Positions 31,642-40,101 of a DNA stretch of 52,268 nucleotides are shown in pieces (the stretch's first letter is position 1; every line of letters begins with the position of its first letter). This stretch comes from Ruminococcus sp. (GTDB taxonomy: Bacteria; Bacillota; Clostridia; Oscillospirales; Ruminococcaceae): assembly GCA_017470535.1 (NCBI GenBank), contig JAFUYP010000021.1, forward strand, positions 1-52,268. The letters run 5' to 3'. The position numbers were made by a program, and so were the translations under genes. The notes under the pieces are model-generated. The model was not told the origin of the DNA. It ran no database searches and worked only from the letters and a program-made list of their open reading frames with translations.

Positions 31642-32127
31642 TCAAGTATTTTTCATAAAGGCGTTATATTCCTCGTCTGACATTATCCCGTGAATGTTTA
31701 CAAGCTCTTTAGGAGTAATGTCAAGCCTTTCGAGTATGAACGCCGTCATTCCCTCACTGTCAAATCTTGCACGTTTACTTTTGCGGCAGCGCTCTCCTAT
31801 CACAGCTATCGACTCGGTTATGTTCTTTACCGTCATGAGATAACGTGTGTGCCTGTCCGCTTCGATAAGCTCGTTATAGGGCATAGGAAGACGAATATCC
31901 GCACGTTGTTCGTTATATCTTATCAGTCTGCGTGGCTTGCCCCAGCCTGCTGCGAGCAAGCTGTCATCAAAGCAGTTTATGATGATGCCAACGCTCGTTA
32001 TACCAGCAGAGTATGGCGATAGGTCGAAATTATCCTCATCTATCCTATGGCATATGTCCTTTATTATCGGAGTAAGTATGCCGCCTGCTGCTGCCCAAGC
32101 CTCCATGCTTATGAAAAGAGGTCTCAT
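31642..32127 (-). CDS. Conserved-looking protein of unknown function in the purine operon
   Basis: A 161-aa soluble protein starts at ATG 32127; its GAGGTGAG site overlaps the purN stop, which indicates coupling. No motif that I recognise is present. Features seen: an N-terminal segment with hydrophobic turns (FISMEAWAAAGGIL, SAGITSVGIIINCFDD), a middle basic part (GERCRKSKRAR) and a C-terminal helix pair (ITPKELVNIHGIMSDEE). There is no signal peptide or membrane helix. Its place between purN and a GNAT gene suggests a cytosolic role, but nothing more can be said. Confidence 0.6.
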   Translation of the reverse strand: MRPLFISMEAWAAAGGILTPIIKDICHRIDEDNFDLSPYSAGITSVGIIINCFDDSLLAAGWGKPRRLIRYNEQRADIRLPMPYNELIEADRHTRYLMTVKNITESIAVIGERCRKSKRARFDSEGMTAFILERLDITPKELVNIHGIMSDEEYNAFMKNT

Positions 32128-32141
32128 TCGATATACTCACC

Positions 32142-32780
32142 TCACAGGTCTACAAAAGCCCTGCCGTCCTTTACGGTTATCCTGCCCTCACACAGCAGCG
32201 ATACAGCCTTAGGCAGCAGCTTCCATTCAACATTTTCCATTATCCTTCGCTGTAACGTTTCCGGCGTGTCGTCATTTGCGACCTCCACCGTGCCCTGTAA
32301 GATTATCGGACCTCCGTCACATTCCTCCGTTACAAAATGTACCGTTGCCCCCGATACCTTGACGCCCTTTGCGAGTGCCGCCTCGTGAACGTGCAGCCCG
32401 TAGAAACCTTTTCCGCAGAAGCTCGGTATCAGCGCCGGGTGGACATTCACCATTCTGTACGGGAACGCCTTGCATACCTGCTCGTCAAGAATCGTCATAA
32501 AGCCTGCATATACCACAAAGTCTGCCTGCTCCTCGGTGAGCGTATCTCTCATAGCCTTAGAATAATCCCTGATGTCGCCAAAGTCCTTCCTTGCAAGCAC
32601 TCTTGCCTTGATCCCTGCCTTCCTTGCACGCTCCAAAGCATAAGCGTCCGCCTTCGAGGAGATAACGCAGCTTATCCTGCCGCCCTTTATCTCACCTCTG
32701 CTCTGTGCATCAATGAGCGCCTGTAAATTAGTGCCGCCCCCCGATACCAGAACAACTATATTTTTGATATTCTTGTCCAT
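32142..32780 (-). CDS. purN: Phosphoribosylglycinamide formyltransferase
   Basis: I place the start at ATG 32780 (GGGGGAAAG upstream) rather than 8 codons earlier, giving 212 aa. It shows VLVSGGGTNLQALID (phosphate loop), the catalytic set in VNVHPALIPSF (Asn-x-His) and TVHFVTEECDGGPII (Asp). It transfers a formyl group from 10-formyl-THF to GAR. The gap to purM (72 bases) contains a small repeat pair (AACACCATACAG / CTGTATG-like), otherwise nothing. Confidence 0.96.
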   Translation of the reverse strand: MDKNIKNIVVLVSGGGTNLQALIDAQSRGEIKGGRISCVISSKADAYALERARKAGIKARVLARKDFGDIRDYSKAMRDTLTEEQADFVVYAGFMTILDEQVCKAFPYRMVNVHPALIPSFCGKGFYGLHVHEAALAKGVKVSGATVHFVTEECDGGPIILQGTVEVANDDTPETLQRRIMENVEWKLLPKAVSLLCEGRITVKDGRAFVDL

Positions 32781-32852
32781 TGATCTTTCCCCCGGATATA
32801 CCAAAGCAACACCATACAGTATTTCGCCGTATAGTGTTGCAAAAAGTATTGA

Positions 32853-33890
32853 TTAGCAGATGATAACGCCTTCGTCGCTTTCGACAAGCTCGCCTAAAAC
32901 ATAAGCGTCCTCGCCGGCAGCCTTTATAGCAGCTATCGCCTTGTCAGCGTCGTCCTTGTCAACTACGACAGTCATGCCGACACCCATGTTGAATGTGTTG
33001 AACATATCCCTCTCCGGGATATTCCCTGTCTTTGCGATAAGATCGAATATCGGCAGTACCTCAACATCATCTCTCTTGATCTTAGCCGATAATCCCTTCG
33101 GGAGCGATCTCGGTATGTTCTCATAGAAGCCGCCGCCTGTTATGTGAGATATGCTCTTGACCTGTACCTTGCTTATAAGCTCCATTATAGCTTTTACATA
33201 TATCCTTGTAGGTGTCAGCAGCGTTTCACCGAGTGTTTTTCCCGAAAGCTCGTCATACGTTTTTGCAAGGCTCTCCTCGCTCACATCAAATACCTTTCTC
33301 ACCAGAGAGAATCCGTTTGAATGTACGCCGCTTGACTTTATAGCTATCATCACATCCCCTGCCTTCTGCTTTGACGGGTCGATGATGCTGTCCTTGTCAA
33401 CAACGCCTACCGAGAATCCTGCAAGGTCGTACTCCTCCTCGGGCATAAGACCGGGGTGTTCGGCAGTCTCACCGCCGATAAGAGCGCACCCTGCCATGAC
33501 GCAGCCCTCAGCTACGCCTGAAACTATGCTTGCGATCTTTTCGGGTATATTTCTTCCGCACGCTATGTAGTCAAGGAAGAACTGCGGCTTTGCACCGCAG
33601 CAGATTATGTCGTTTACGCACATAGCCACGCAGTCTATGCCGACAGTATCATGCTTGTCAAGCAGGAAGGCTATCTTTATCTTGGTACCCACGCCGTCGG
33701 TGCCGGATACGAGCACAGGCTTTTTTATGCCGGTGACATCAAGCTCAAAAAGACCGCCGAAGCCGCCTATGCCGTCAAGCACACCGCTCGTCATAGTCTT
33801 TGCAACGTGCTGCTTCATAAGCTCAACTGCCTTGTAGCCTGCCGTTACATCAACGCCTGCGTCCTTGTAGCTGTTTGAATAACTGTTCAT
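32853..33890 (-). CDS. purM: Phosphoribosylformylglycinamidine cyclo-ligase (AIR synthetase)
   Basis: This 345-aa protein is the normal length for PurM. It has [12 protein letters not shown] (about residues 61-72), [45 protein letters not shown] and [13 protein letters not shown]. It converts FGAM to AIR with ATP. It lies between purC and purN in the operon, 20 bases after purC. Confidence 0.97.
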   Translation of the reverse strand: MNSYSNSYKDAGVDVTAGYKAVELMKQHVAKTMTSGVLDGIGGFGGLFELDVTGIKKPVLVSGTDGVGTKIKIAFLLDKHDTVGIDCVAMCVNDIICCGAKPQFFLDYIACGRNIPEKIASIVSGVAEGCVMAGCALIGGETAEHPGLMPEEEYDLAGFSVGVVDKDSIIDPSKQKAGDVMIAIKSSGVHSNGFSLVRKVFDVSEESLAKTYDELSGKTLGETLLTPTRIYVKAIMELISKVQVKSISHITGGGFYENIPRSLPKGLSAKIKRDDVEVLPIFDLIAKTGNIPERDMFNTFNMGVGMTVVVDKDDADKAIAAIKAAGEDAYVLGELVESDEGVIIC

Positions 33891-33910
33891 ACGATCATCC
33901 TCTCTTATGT

Positions 33911-34627
33911 TCAGTTTATGCCGAGCCTCTTCATCATTTCCTGATAAGCCTCTTCTACGCCGCCCATATCTCTGCGGAAGCGGTCCTTGTCGAGCTTCTC
34001 GTGAGTAGTGCTGTCCCAGAAACGGCAGGTATCAGGCGAGATCTCGTCAGCAAGTATTATCTGACCCTTGTATCTTCCGAACTCTATCTTGAAGTCGATA
34101 AGGTCAACATTCTTCTCCTTGAAGAACTTTACCATAAAGTCATTTACCATAAATGCGTACTTAGCGATAGCATCAAGCTCCTCCTGTGTAGCAAGGCCAA
34201 GACCTAAAGCATAGTAGCTGTTTATGAACGGATCTCCCAGCTCATCGCACTTGTATGAGAATTCAAGTGTCGGCTGCTTTAAGGGAGTACCCTCCTCGAT
34301 GCCGAGCTTCTTTGAAAAGCTGCCTGCTGCAACGTTTCTTACGATCACCTCGAGCGGAACTATCTCGACCTTCTTAACGATAGTTTCCCTGTCAGAGATC
34401 TCTTCTATAAGGTGAGTCGGAACGCCCTCTTTTTCAAGGAGCTTGAACATATAGTTGGTCATCTTGTTGTTGATAACGCCCTTGCCTGCGATAGTGCCCT
34501 TCTTCTCGCCATTGAAAGCAGTAGCATCGTCCTTGTAGTCAACGATGACTACATCAGGATCATTAGTCGCATATACCTTTTTTGCCTTGCCTTCGTAGAG
34601 CTGTTCTTTTTTTTCGTAGCTTGCCAT
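33911..34627 (-). CDS. purC: SAICAR synthetase
   Basis: At 238 aa, [30 protein letters not shown] and [13 protein letters not shown] with [10 protein letters not shown] are the standard family motifs. The enzyme joins aspartate to CAIR. An AGGAATATT-type ribosome-binding region precedes the start. The HAD-phosphatase gene lies 17 bases upstream. Confidence 0.97.
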   Translation of the reverse strand: MASYEKKEQLYEGKAKKVYATNDPDVVIVDYKDDATAFNGEKKGTIAGKGVINNKMTNYMFKLLEKEGVPTHLIEEISDRETIVKKVEIVPLEVIVRNVAAGSFSKKLGIEEGTPLKQPTLEFSYKCDELGDPFINSYYALGLGLATQEELDAIAKYAFMVNDFMVKFFKEKNVDLIDFKIEFGRYKGQIILADEISPDTCRFWDSTTHEKLDKDRFRRDMGGVEEAYQEMMKRLGIN

Positions 34628-34644
34628 AATAATATTCCTCCATT

Positions 34645-35304
34645 TTAAAATAATAGCTTAGTTGCCAGTTTAAATATATCTGAGGGCGTGTCGGCGGTGA
34701 AGTCCGCCCCATGCTCATCAAATTCCCTGTCATTGCCGTAGCCGTACCTTACGGCTATGCACCTTAGCCCGAAGTGATGTGCAGCGTCAATGTCGTTTGC
34801 CCTGTCACCGACCATGATAACTCTCTGCCTGTCATTTATCCCGAGCTTTTCAAGCGTGTAGCCCAGCACCTGTACCTTGTCGTGCCGTGAGCTGTCAAAC
34901 GTCGCCGCACCTAAAAAGTCAAAGTATCTGAGCATATCAAACTTTTCAAGTATCCGCCGTGCATAATCCTCCGGCTTGCTTGTCGCCGTTGCGAGCCGTA
35001 TGCCCTTGCTTCTCAGCGCTTCAAGCAGCTCTCTTATACCCTTGTATGGAGCATTCTCAAACAGCCCCGTGTCGGTGTAGCGCACCCTGAAAAGCCTTGT
35101 CGCCTCCTGTGCCTCCTGTTCGCACATTTTGCAGTATTCATGAAACGACACCACAAGCGGCGGACCTAAAAATTTATGTAATACATCATCACCGGGTATC
35201 TCTTTTCCCATTTGTTCAAGAGCGTATCTTGCACACCCAAGTATCCCGGGTGCTGAATCAGTCAGCGTGCCGTCAAGGTCAAACAGTAACGTTGCACGCT
35301 CCAT
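34645..35304 (-). CDS. HAD-family phosphatase (PGP/5'-nucleotidase-like) in the purine operon
   Basis: This 219-aa protein has HAD motif [13 protein letters not shown] (7-18), a helical cap (about 20-90), motif [10 protein letters not shown], motif III Lys in SRHDKVQVL and motif [13 protein letters not shown]. This is the subfamily of phosphoglycolate phosphatase, pyrophosphatase PpaX and related nucleotidases. Its start overlaps the purE stop (TAATG), so it is translated with purE. A nucleotide or phosphate clean-up role is plausible but unproven. Confidence 0.85.
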   Translation of the reverse strand: MERATLLFDLDGTLTDSAPGILGCARYALEQMGKEIPGDDVLHKFLGPPLVVSFHEYCKMCEQEAQEATRLFRVRYTDTGLFENAPYKGIRELLEALRSKGIRLATATSKPEDYARRILEKFDMLRYFDFLGAATFDSSRHDKVQVLGYTLEKLGINDRQRVIMVGDRANDIDAAHHFGLRCIAVRYGYGNDREFDEHGADFTADTPSDIFKLATKLLF

Positions 35305-35801
35305 TATATTTCCCTGATCTTTTCCTGCATAGCCTTGTCTTTTGCGATAACGCCGTCAAGCATCTTTCGCTTGTCATCTTCAAGCCTTTTTGCAAGCCCC
35401 TCATCGGAGAGAGCGAGCATCTGAGCTGCAAGGATAGCGGCGTTTTTAGCACCGTCTACCGCAACAGTCGCTACCGGTATGCCGCTTGGCATCTGTACAG
35501 TTGCAAGAAGTGCATCCAGCCCGTCAAAGTTTGCTCCCTTGCAGGGAATGCCTATCACCGGCAGAGTAGTGTGTGCAGCCACCACACCTGCTAAATGTGC
35601 CGCCATGCCGGCTGCACATATGATCACACCAAAGCCGTTTGCCTTAGCGTTCTTTGCGTACTCAGCCGCCATTTCGGGGGAGCGGTGAGCGCTCATAACA
35701 TGACACTCATACTCTATACCGTAGTCTTTAAGAGCTGCCGCTGCGTTCTTCACAACAGGGAAGTCGCTGTCAGAGCCCATGATAATAGCTACCTTTTTCA
35801 T
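35304..35801 (-). CDS. purE: N5-carboxyaminoimidazole ribonucleotide mutase
   Basis: At 165 aa it is class I PurE: IMGSDSDFPVV (7-17), VMSAHRSPEM (about 35-44), ICAAGMAAHLAGVVAAHT and GIPVATVAVDGAKNAAILA. The enzyme rearranges N5-CAIR to CAIR; a PurK partner is not in this window. It is the first structural gene of the operon and sits 24 bases after an intrinsic terminator in the leader, so its expression should depend on antitermination or readthrough. Confidence 0.97.
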   Translation of the reverse strand: MKKVAIIMGSDSDFPVVKNAAAALKDYGIEYECHVMSAHRSPEMAAEYAKNAKANGFGVIICAAGMAAHLAGVVAAHTTLPVIGIPCKGANFDGLDALLATVQMPSGIPVATVAVDGAKNAAILAAQMLALSDEGLAKRLEDDKRKMLDGVIAKDKAMQEKIREI

Positions 35802-35824
35802 TTCTTACATCTCACTTTCTAAAT

Positions 35825-35856
35825 CAAAAAACTGCAACTTTTTTCGGGTTGCAGTT
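35825..35856 (-). terminator. Intrinsic terminator (attenuator) in the purE leader
   Basis: On the minus strand AACTGCAAC (35856-35848) pairs with GTTGCAGTT (35838-35830) and TTTTTT follows. It lies within the 5' untranslated region, between the operon promoter and purE, and just past the stop of a short leader ORF. This arrangement is typical of attenuation control. Confidence 0.85.
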
Positions 35857-35857
35857 A

Positions 35858-35947
35858 TTATTTTCGGAATATGCGCAAAAAGCCGCAGCCTGTCAGAGGA
35901 AAGCTGTAAAATGAATATCTCATGTAAAGATCAAGCCTTTTCATCAC
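35858..35947 (-). CDS. Candidate 29-aa leader peptide of the purine operon
   Basis: GTG 35947 follows AAAGGA with 7-base spacing (ATG is the second codon). The frame encodes MMKRLDLYMRYSFYSF and 13 more residues, rich in Arg, Phe, Tyr and Leu, and stops at 35860-35858. The stop codon is one base before the terminator stem, so a ribosome finishing or stalling here would change folding. No purine-linked codon bias can be named. It could be a chance frame. Confidence 0.4.
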   Translation of the reverse strand: MMKRLDLYMRYSFYSFPLTGCGFLRIFRK

Positions 35948-35994
35948 AAGCCGGTCCTTTCTGCATTTTTTAGCATACTTTTTATCATACTAAT

Positions 35995-36023
35995 ATTATA
36001 CATTAAAACAAACATTTTTTCAA
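35995..36023 (-). promoter_or_regulatory. Promoter of the purine operon
   Basis: On the minus strand TTGAAA (36023-36018), 17 bp, TATAAT (36000-35995). Transcription should start near 35988, giving a leader of about 190 nt before purE. No typical guanine-riboswitch core was found in the leader. Confidence 0.85.
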
Positions 36024-36117
36024 CATCAAAAGGGGTAAAATTTCCCTTAACAAATATTGCTTTACTTGTGTATATTTACCATAATATCAAACTTATTTTT
36101 ACATTTGATGAACAGTT

Positions 36118-36339
36118 TTAAAACATTCTTGTCCTGCCGAACGAATCCGCCGCCGGATAAGCAGAGAGCTTCAGCCCGAACATATCAGTGCTGCCGGCAG
36201 AGTCAAGCCCTGCAAGAGAGCGTATCTCGTCATTCCCGAGCTTGTCAAACATAGGCAGTACAGAAGGGTTCTGCGCCATAGCCATAGAAAGCCCCAGCGG
36301 AATGTCCGTAAACTTTTCACAATTAGCCTTTATCGGCAT
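36118..36339 (-). CDS. Small protein of unknown function upstream of the purine operon
   Basis: This 73-aa protein starts at ATG 36339 behind AAGGAGA (8-base spacing). The N-terminal half, KANCEKFTDIPLGLSMAMAQ, resembles small conserved clostridial proteins that I recall but cannot name. The second half (after FDKLGNDE) does not continue in the way those do, so the tail may be diverged or altered by mutation. It is soluble with no signal. No clear promoter or terminator is seen around it, though the AT-rich stretch 36024-36117 lies after it. Confidence 0.5.
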   Translation of the reverse strand: MPIKANCEKFTDIPLGLSMAMAQNPSVLPMFDKLGNDEIRSLAGLDSAGSTDMFGLKLSAYPAADSFGRTRMF

Positions 36340-36398
36340 AAATATCATCTCCTTTTTTACTTAAATTGCCCTCAAATGCAGTTTTTATTCGTTTTTTC

Positions 36399-36427
36399 TT
36401 GACAATGCACATTTTCTCTGATAAAAT
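36399..36427 (+). promoter_or_regulatory. Promoter of rsmA
   Basis: TTGACA (36399-36404), 17 bp, TAAAAT (36422-36427). The leader to the rsmA start is about 150 nt and includes the very GC-rich hairpin at 36502-36524. Confidence 0.85.
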
Positions 36428-36501
36428 TTAATATAGTTATATATTTAACGTACCACATTTTGGGGGCAAATAAGGCAGATGTGTCAGAGCAGCTTGCCAA
36501 A

Positions 36502-36524
36502 GCCCCCTCCCCATTGGGGAGGGG
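36502..36524. repeat. Perfect GC-rich hairpin in the rsmA leader
   Basis: CCCCCTCCCC (36502-36511), loop ATT, GGGGAGGGGG (36515-36524). There is no U-run after it on either strand, so it is not an ordinary terminator. TCTTGCCTCT occurs twice just downstream (near 36534 and 36556). It may be a small dispersed repeat or a structural element that slows rsmA translation. Confidence 0.7.
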
Positions 36525-36586
36525 GTGGAGCATTCTTGCCTCTTTCTTCTTATTTCTTGCCTCTGAGAAGCACAGGAGAAAACACT

Positions 36587-37450
36587 ATGGACGATCTTTC
36601 AAATATAGGCGTGGTAAAGGATATTCTTTCACGCCACGGCTTTACATTTTCAAAAGCCCTCGGGCAGAATTTTCTTGTAAACCCCACTGTCTGCCCGAAG
36701 ATAGCCGAAATGGGCGGTGCTGCCCCCGGTGTCGGCGTTATCGAGATAGGTACGGGTATCGGCGTTCTGACAAACGAGCTTTGTAAGCGTGCCGATAAGG
36801 TGGTCGCCGTCGAGATAGATGACCGCTTGGCGCCGGTGCTTGAAGAAACGCTCGCAGAATATGATAATTTTAAACTGATAACAGCCGATGTCATGAAGGT
36901 GGATCTTGCTTCTCTCATAGAGGAAGAATTCAAAGACCTTGATGTGGTAGTATGTGCAAACCTGCCATATTATATCACATCACCTGTCATCATGCTTTTG
37001 CTTGAGAGCCGCCTGAGGATAAAAAGCGTCACCGTCATGGTGCAGAAGGAAGCAGGCACTCGTCTGCTCGCAAAGGTAGGCTCCCGTGATATGGGCGCAG
37101 TTACAGTCGCTACCAATTATTTCAGTAAGCCTAAGCTGCTTTTTAACGTTTCCCGTGGCAGCTTTATGCCGTCGCCTAATGTTGACAGCTGCGTTATAAG
37201 ATTCGATATCAGAGAGCAGACCCCTGAGGGTGTTACCGATGAAGCCTTTTTCTTTAAAACAGTAAGGGCAGCATTCTCCCAGCGCAGAAAAACACTTGCA
37301 AACTCGGTCTCTTCCGCTATGGGTCTTGACAAAGCAATTGTCAATAATGCGATAGAGGAGTCATCTCTTCCGCCCTCCTGCCGCCCCGAGAGCCTTACTA
37401 TGGAGCAGCTCGCCCTGTTTACCGAAGCTCTTAAAAGGCTGACTTTATAG
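36587..37450 (+). CDS. rsmA: 16S rRNA dimethyladenosine transferase
   Basis: The start is ATG 36587 behind CACAGGAG; the open frame begins 36 codons earlier but that part is low-complexity leader. At 287 aa it has FSKALGQNFLVNP (N-terminal KsgA motif), IEIGTGIGVLTNEL (SAM loop), VVCANLPYYITSPVI (catalytic NLPY) and PSPNVDSCVIRF. It dimethylates two adenines in helix 45 of 16S rRNA. In many Firmicutes rsmA lies fairly near the origin. Confidence 0.96.
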   Translation: MDDLSNIGVVKDILSRHGFTFSKALGQNFLVNPTVCPKIAEMGGAAPGVGVIEIGTGIGVLTNELCKRADKVVAVEIDDRLAPVLEETLAEYDNFKLITADVMKVDLASLIEEEFKDLDVVVCANLPYYITSPVIMLLLESRLRIKSVTVMVQKEAGTRLLAKVGSRDMGAVTVATNYFSKPKLLFNVSRGSFMPSPNVDSCVIRFDIREQTPEGVTDEAFFFKTVRAAFSQRRKTLANSVSSAMGLDKAIVNNAIEESSLPPSCRPESLTMEQLALFTEALKRLTL

Positions 37451-37498
37451 AACGCTTAAACGCTCAATATCCCCTTAAACAGCGCCGTTTGCAAAAGC

Positions 37499-37514
37499 TG
37501 TTCCACGTGGAACA
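37499..37514. promoter_or_regulatory. parS-like site (ParB/Spo0J binding palindrome)
   Basis: TGTTCCACGTGGAACA is a perfect 16-bp palindrome that differs from the Bacillus parS consensus TGTTTCACGTGAAACA by one symmetric change. It stands in the 178-base gap between rsmA and spoIIE. Chromosomal parS sites cluster near the origin. ParB loading here is inferred. Confidence 0.75.
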
Positions 37515-37628
37515 CTTGTTCGGAAACGTCCTGTGTTACAAATCGACCTGTTTTTTAAACCTCATATGCTACAATAAATTTGCTTTGCAGTAAGTGTAAG
37601 GCAAATTTTTTATGGCGGTGACGTTTAA

Positions 37629-39899
37629 ATGACAAAGGCTATCACAAAACAAAAGACAAAGCACAAGCTCAAACGCAAGCCCTGCCTGCTTGCCCTCGGC
37701 GCATTTGCAGCAGGCTTTCTCTGCTCCGGGGCAAAGCTGCTCGGGAACGGTTTTTCGCTCGGCGTTTTCGCAGTGAGCGTATCGGGCGTATTTTCGCCCT
37801 TTGCGATACTCGGCAGCTTTTTTTACTACCTTGTGTCATCATCACTGACGCAGGGCTTTGGCAGGATCATTTCATCACTTCTTATAGCATCACTTTTCCC
37901 GTTTTTAAAAAAGCATAATTTCTTTGCGCCTATGGTGCTTAGTATCAGCAGCTGTGTCGTGATGTTACTTGCAGGCGCTCTTGAATGTATCGCTTCGGGT
38001 GCAGGCAGCTACCAGATAGCGTTCACACTCACAGATGCGGTGATATGTTCATCACTTACATATATGTTCTTATCAGTCTCGGAGGAATACACTGTCACCA
38101 GAAAGCTGCGTATCAGCGGCGCTGACGGGGCGTTCTGCGCTGTGATGTTCATGATGCTCGTGTGTGCATTGTCATCACTGCCTTTTCCACTTGTGCTCGG
38201 GCGTGTCGCAGCGACTGTCGTACTGCTTTTTTTTGCTAAAAAGTACCATTCGATAGGCGGTGCTGTGATAGGTGTGCTTACTGCCTGCGGCGTTGCATTA
38301 TACGATCCTGCCATGTCAGCGAATACTCTTGTGTTCGCATCATCGGGACTTATCTGCGGAGCTTTTTTTGTATTTAACGACTTTGCAGGTGTTGCCGCAC
38401 TTCTGCTCTCGTCGATAGTGAGCCTTACGGCGATAGGTGTCAACAGCGACACCTTCGTTATGTTCTGGGATATTGTGACAGGTACGTTGATAAGCATTGT
38501 GCTGCCCGAAAATGTAATATCCTTCGGGCGCTCATATCTGTCTACCTCGGTAAGCACAGTAGACCTTATCGGTCAGACGGCATCATCAAGGCTTAGCTAT
38601 GCTGCAAGGACTCTTGCGGATGTCAGGCGTGAGATAACAGTTGTGTCATCACGCATAGAGGAGCGTCTGCGTGAAGCGCCGCCGCACAAAAAGGTCATAG
38701 AAAATATCTGTACCATGTGCGAAAACTATGATGTCTGCCACAAGCGGATAGCCACAACGCAGGCGGCGTTTGAGATACTTGAGGATATAATGCTCAGCTA
38801 CGGTCAGCTTGACCGGTCGGATATTGACAGCTATCTGCCGCATTGCAAAAAAAGACCTATACTTCTGCGTGCTTTTGAAAATGCGATGGACGAGCTTGAT
38901 TTTGAGGCGGCGGGCAACAAAGGCGCTGCAAGGATGAGGGAGCTTCTTTGCCAGCAGCTTCTTTCAATGGAGCAGCTGCTTGATGATATGTCCTGCCGGG
39001 TCAGCCGGATAAGAGAGGTGGACGAGCCCTTGTGCCGCAGGGTAAAGGAGCTGTTTGAGATAAACGGCTGCCGTGGCGCAAGAGTATGTGTCTACACCAA
39101 CGAGAACCGCAGGCGCTTTGTGGAGGGGTTTATAAACGGCGGCTTTAAAAGCGATATGGTAAGGCTGACAGTCAAGCTCTCTGATGCTGTGGGGTGTGAT
39201 CTGGAGCTGCCGAGCATAAGCACTATCGGCAAGGTCACAAGGCTCGTTTTCACCGAAAAGCCCGATCTTGATGCAGAGATCTCCTGCTGTCAGATACCCG
39301 GTGACGGCGGCTGCTGCGGCGACACGGTAGACACACTTACACTTAACGAGAGCGAGCGCTATGTACTGCTTTCCGACGGCATGGGGACAGGTGAGCTGGC
39401 GAGGCTCGATTCTATGTTTGCGGTAGATCTTTTAAGCAGGCTCATATCCTCCGGGGTGTCGGTAAAATGCGCCGGCAGAATGGTAAACTCAGCCCTCAGC
39501 GTAAGGAGCCGTGATGAGTCGTTCTCAACGCTCGATGTCCTGCATCTTGATCTGTTCTCACACAGGGCGTTGTTTTACAAATCCGGCGCTGCTGCGTCCT
39601 ACATCATCAGAGAGGGGAGCATTATAAAAATAAGGAGCTGCTCCTTCCCGGCAGGGATACTTGCTGACAATGAGCCTGTCATAACAGATATGAAAGTCAC
39701 TGCCGGCGACCTGCTCGTACTTACCTCGGACGGCATTGATGAAGAAAGATTCATGAAAGAATATGAAACCATTCCCGATGGGCTTTCGCAATGCCCCGAA
39801 AAGCTGTGCGGCTTTATCGCTCACAACTTTGCTCTTGATGAGGGGACGGCGGCTGACGATATTACCGTTTCTGTGGTGAGATTATGCCGCTCGCTGTGA
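37629..39899 (+). CDS. spoIIE: Stage II sporulation protein E (PP2C phosphatase)
   Basis: This 756-aa protein has a basic N-terminus, then about ten membrane helices (about 20-310), a central helical regulatory region with Cys-rich segment ENICTMCENYDVCHK, and a C-terminal PP2C domain (about 555-756): VLLSDGMGTGELA, FSTLDVLHLDLF, LLVLTSDGIDEE and TADDITVSVVRL with the metal-binding Asp residues. SpoIIE dephosphorylates SpoIIAA to release sigma-F in the forespore and localises to the polar septum. Its presence implies a spore-forming lineage. Confidence 0.95.
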   Translation: MTKAITKQKTKHKLKRKPCLLALGAFAAGFLCSGAKLLGNGFSLGVFAVSVSGVFSPFAILGSFFYYLVSSSLTQGFGRIISSLLIASLFPFLKKHNFFAPMVLSISSCVVMLLAGALECIASGAGSYQIAFTLTDAVICSSLTYMFLSVSEEYTVTRKLRISGADGAFCAVMFMMLVCALSSLPFPLVLGRVAATVVLLFFAKKYHSIGGAVIGVLTACGVALYDPAMSANTLVFASSGLICGAFFVFNDFAGVAALLLSSIVSLTAIGVNSDTFVMFWDIVTGTLISIVLPENVISFGRSYLSTSVSTVDLIGQTASSRLSYAARTLADVRREITVVSSRIEERLREAPPHKKVIENICTMCENYDVCHKRIATTQAAFEILEDIMLSYGQLDRSDIDSYLPHCKKRPILLRAFENAMDELDFEAAGNKGAARMRELLCQQLLSMEQLLDDMSCRVSRIREVDEPLCRRVKELFEINGCRGARVCVYTNENRRRFVEGFINGGFKSDMVRLTVKLSDAVGCDLELPSISTIGKVTRLVFTEKPDLDAEISCCQIPGDGGCCGDTVDTLTLNESERYVLLSDGMGTGELARLDSMFAVDLLSRLISSGVSVKCAGRMVNSALSVRSRDESFSTLDVLHLDLFSHRALFYKSGAAASYIIREGSIIKIRSCSFPAGILADNEPVITDMKVTAGDLLVLTSDGIDEERFMKEYETIPDGLSQCPEKLCGFIAHNFALDEGTAADDITVSVVRLCRSL

Positions 39900-39982
39900 A
39901 AAATGAGATATTTGATGATCCGGCCTTAAAATTCTTTGTTAAAAGTATACAAACCGCGATGTTTAAATATGTGAGATTATGA
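39884..39982 (+). CDS. Possible short ORF overlapping the spoIIE end
   Basis: ATG 39884 lies inside the spoIIE tail, and the frame runs 32 codons to TGA 39980-39982. GTGAGATTATG appears both at its start (39877-39887) and at its end (39971-39981), a direct repeat 94 bases apart. In many clostridia tilS follows spoIIE; it is not recognisable here. The frame could be a deletion scar or accidental. Confidence 0.2.
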   Translation: MPLAVKNEIFDDPALKFFVKSIQTAMFKYVRL

Positions 39983-40000
39983 GAATAACTACTAAAACTA

Positions 40001-40029
40001 TTGCAAAATAATTCAAAAAAGTTTAAAAT
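40001..40029 (+). promoter_or_regulatory. Probable promoter of the glycogen operon
   Basis: TTGCAA (40001-40006), 17 bp, TAAAAT (40024-40029). The start of transcription would be near 40036, within the left arm of the palindrome described for 40033-40101. Confidence 0.65.
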
Positions 40030-40032
40030 AGG

Positions 40033-40101
40033 TATTAGGGATAAACTTAAAAATCTATAATTCTGCCTATTTGCAGGAAAAATGGTGATTTATTCCTAAT
40101 A
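40033..40101 (+). promoter_or_regulatory. Structured leader of the glycogen operon
   Basis: TATTAGGGATAAA (40033-40045) pairs with TTTATTCCTAATA (40089-40101) over 13 positions with one G-U pair. It encloses a small CTGC/GCAG hairpin. A competing pairing AATAGG/CCTATT also exists. An ACGG-loop-CCGT stem follows before the ribosome-binding site AGGAGG at 40128. This could be a cis-acting RNA that controls glgB; no known riboswitch class was recognised. Confidence 0.45.

Noticed and set aside
35802-35990. Guanine/adenine riboswitch before purE
   Set aside because: The conserved purine-aptamer core and its kissing loops are not visible; only a terminator and a short ORF can be supported.
38009-38557. 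182-aa minus-strand frame within spoIIE
   Set aside because: Thr/Ser/Ala-rich mirror of the membrane helices; no start signal.
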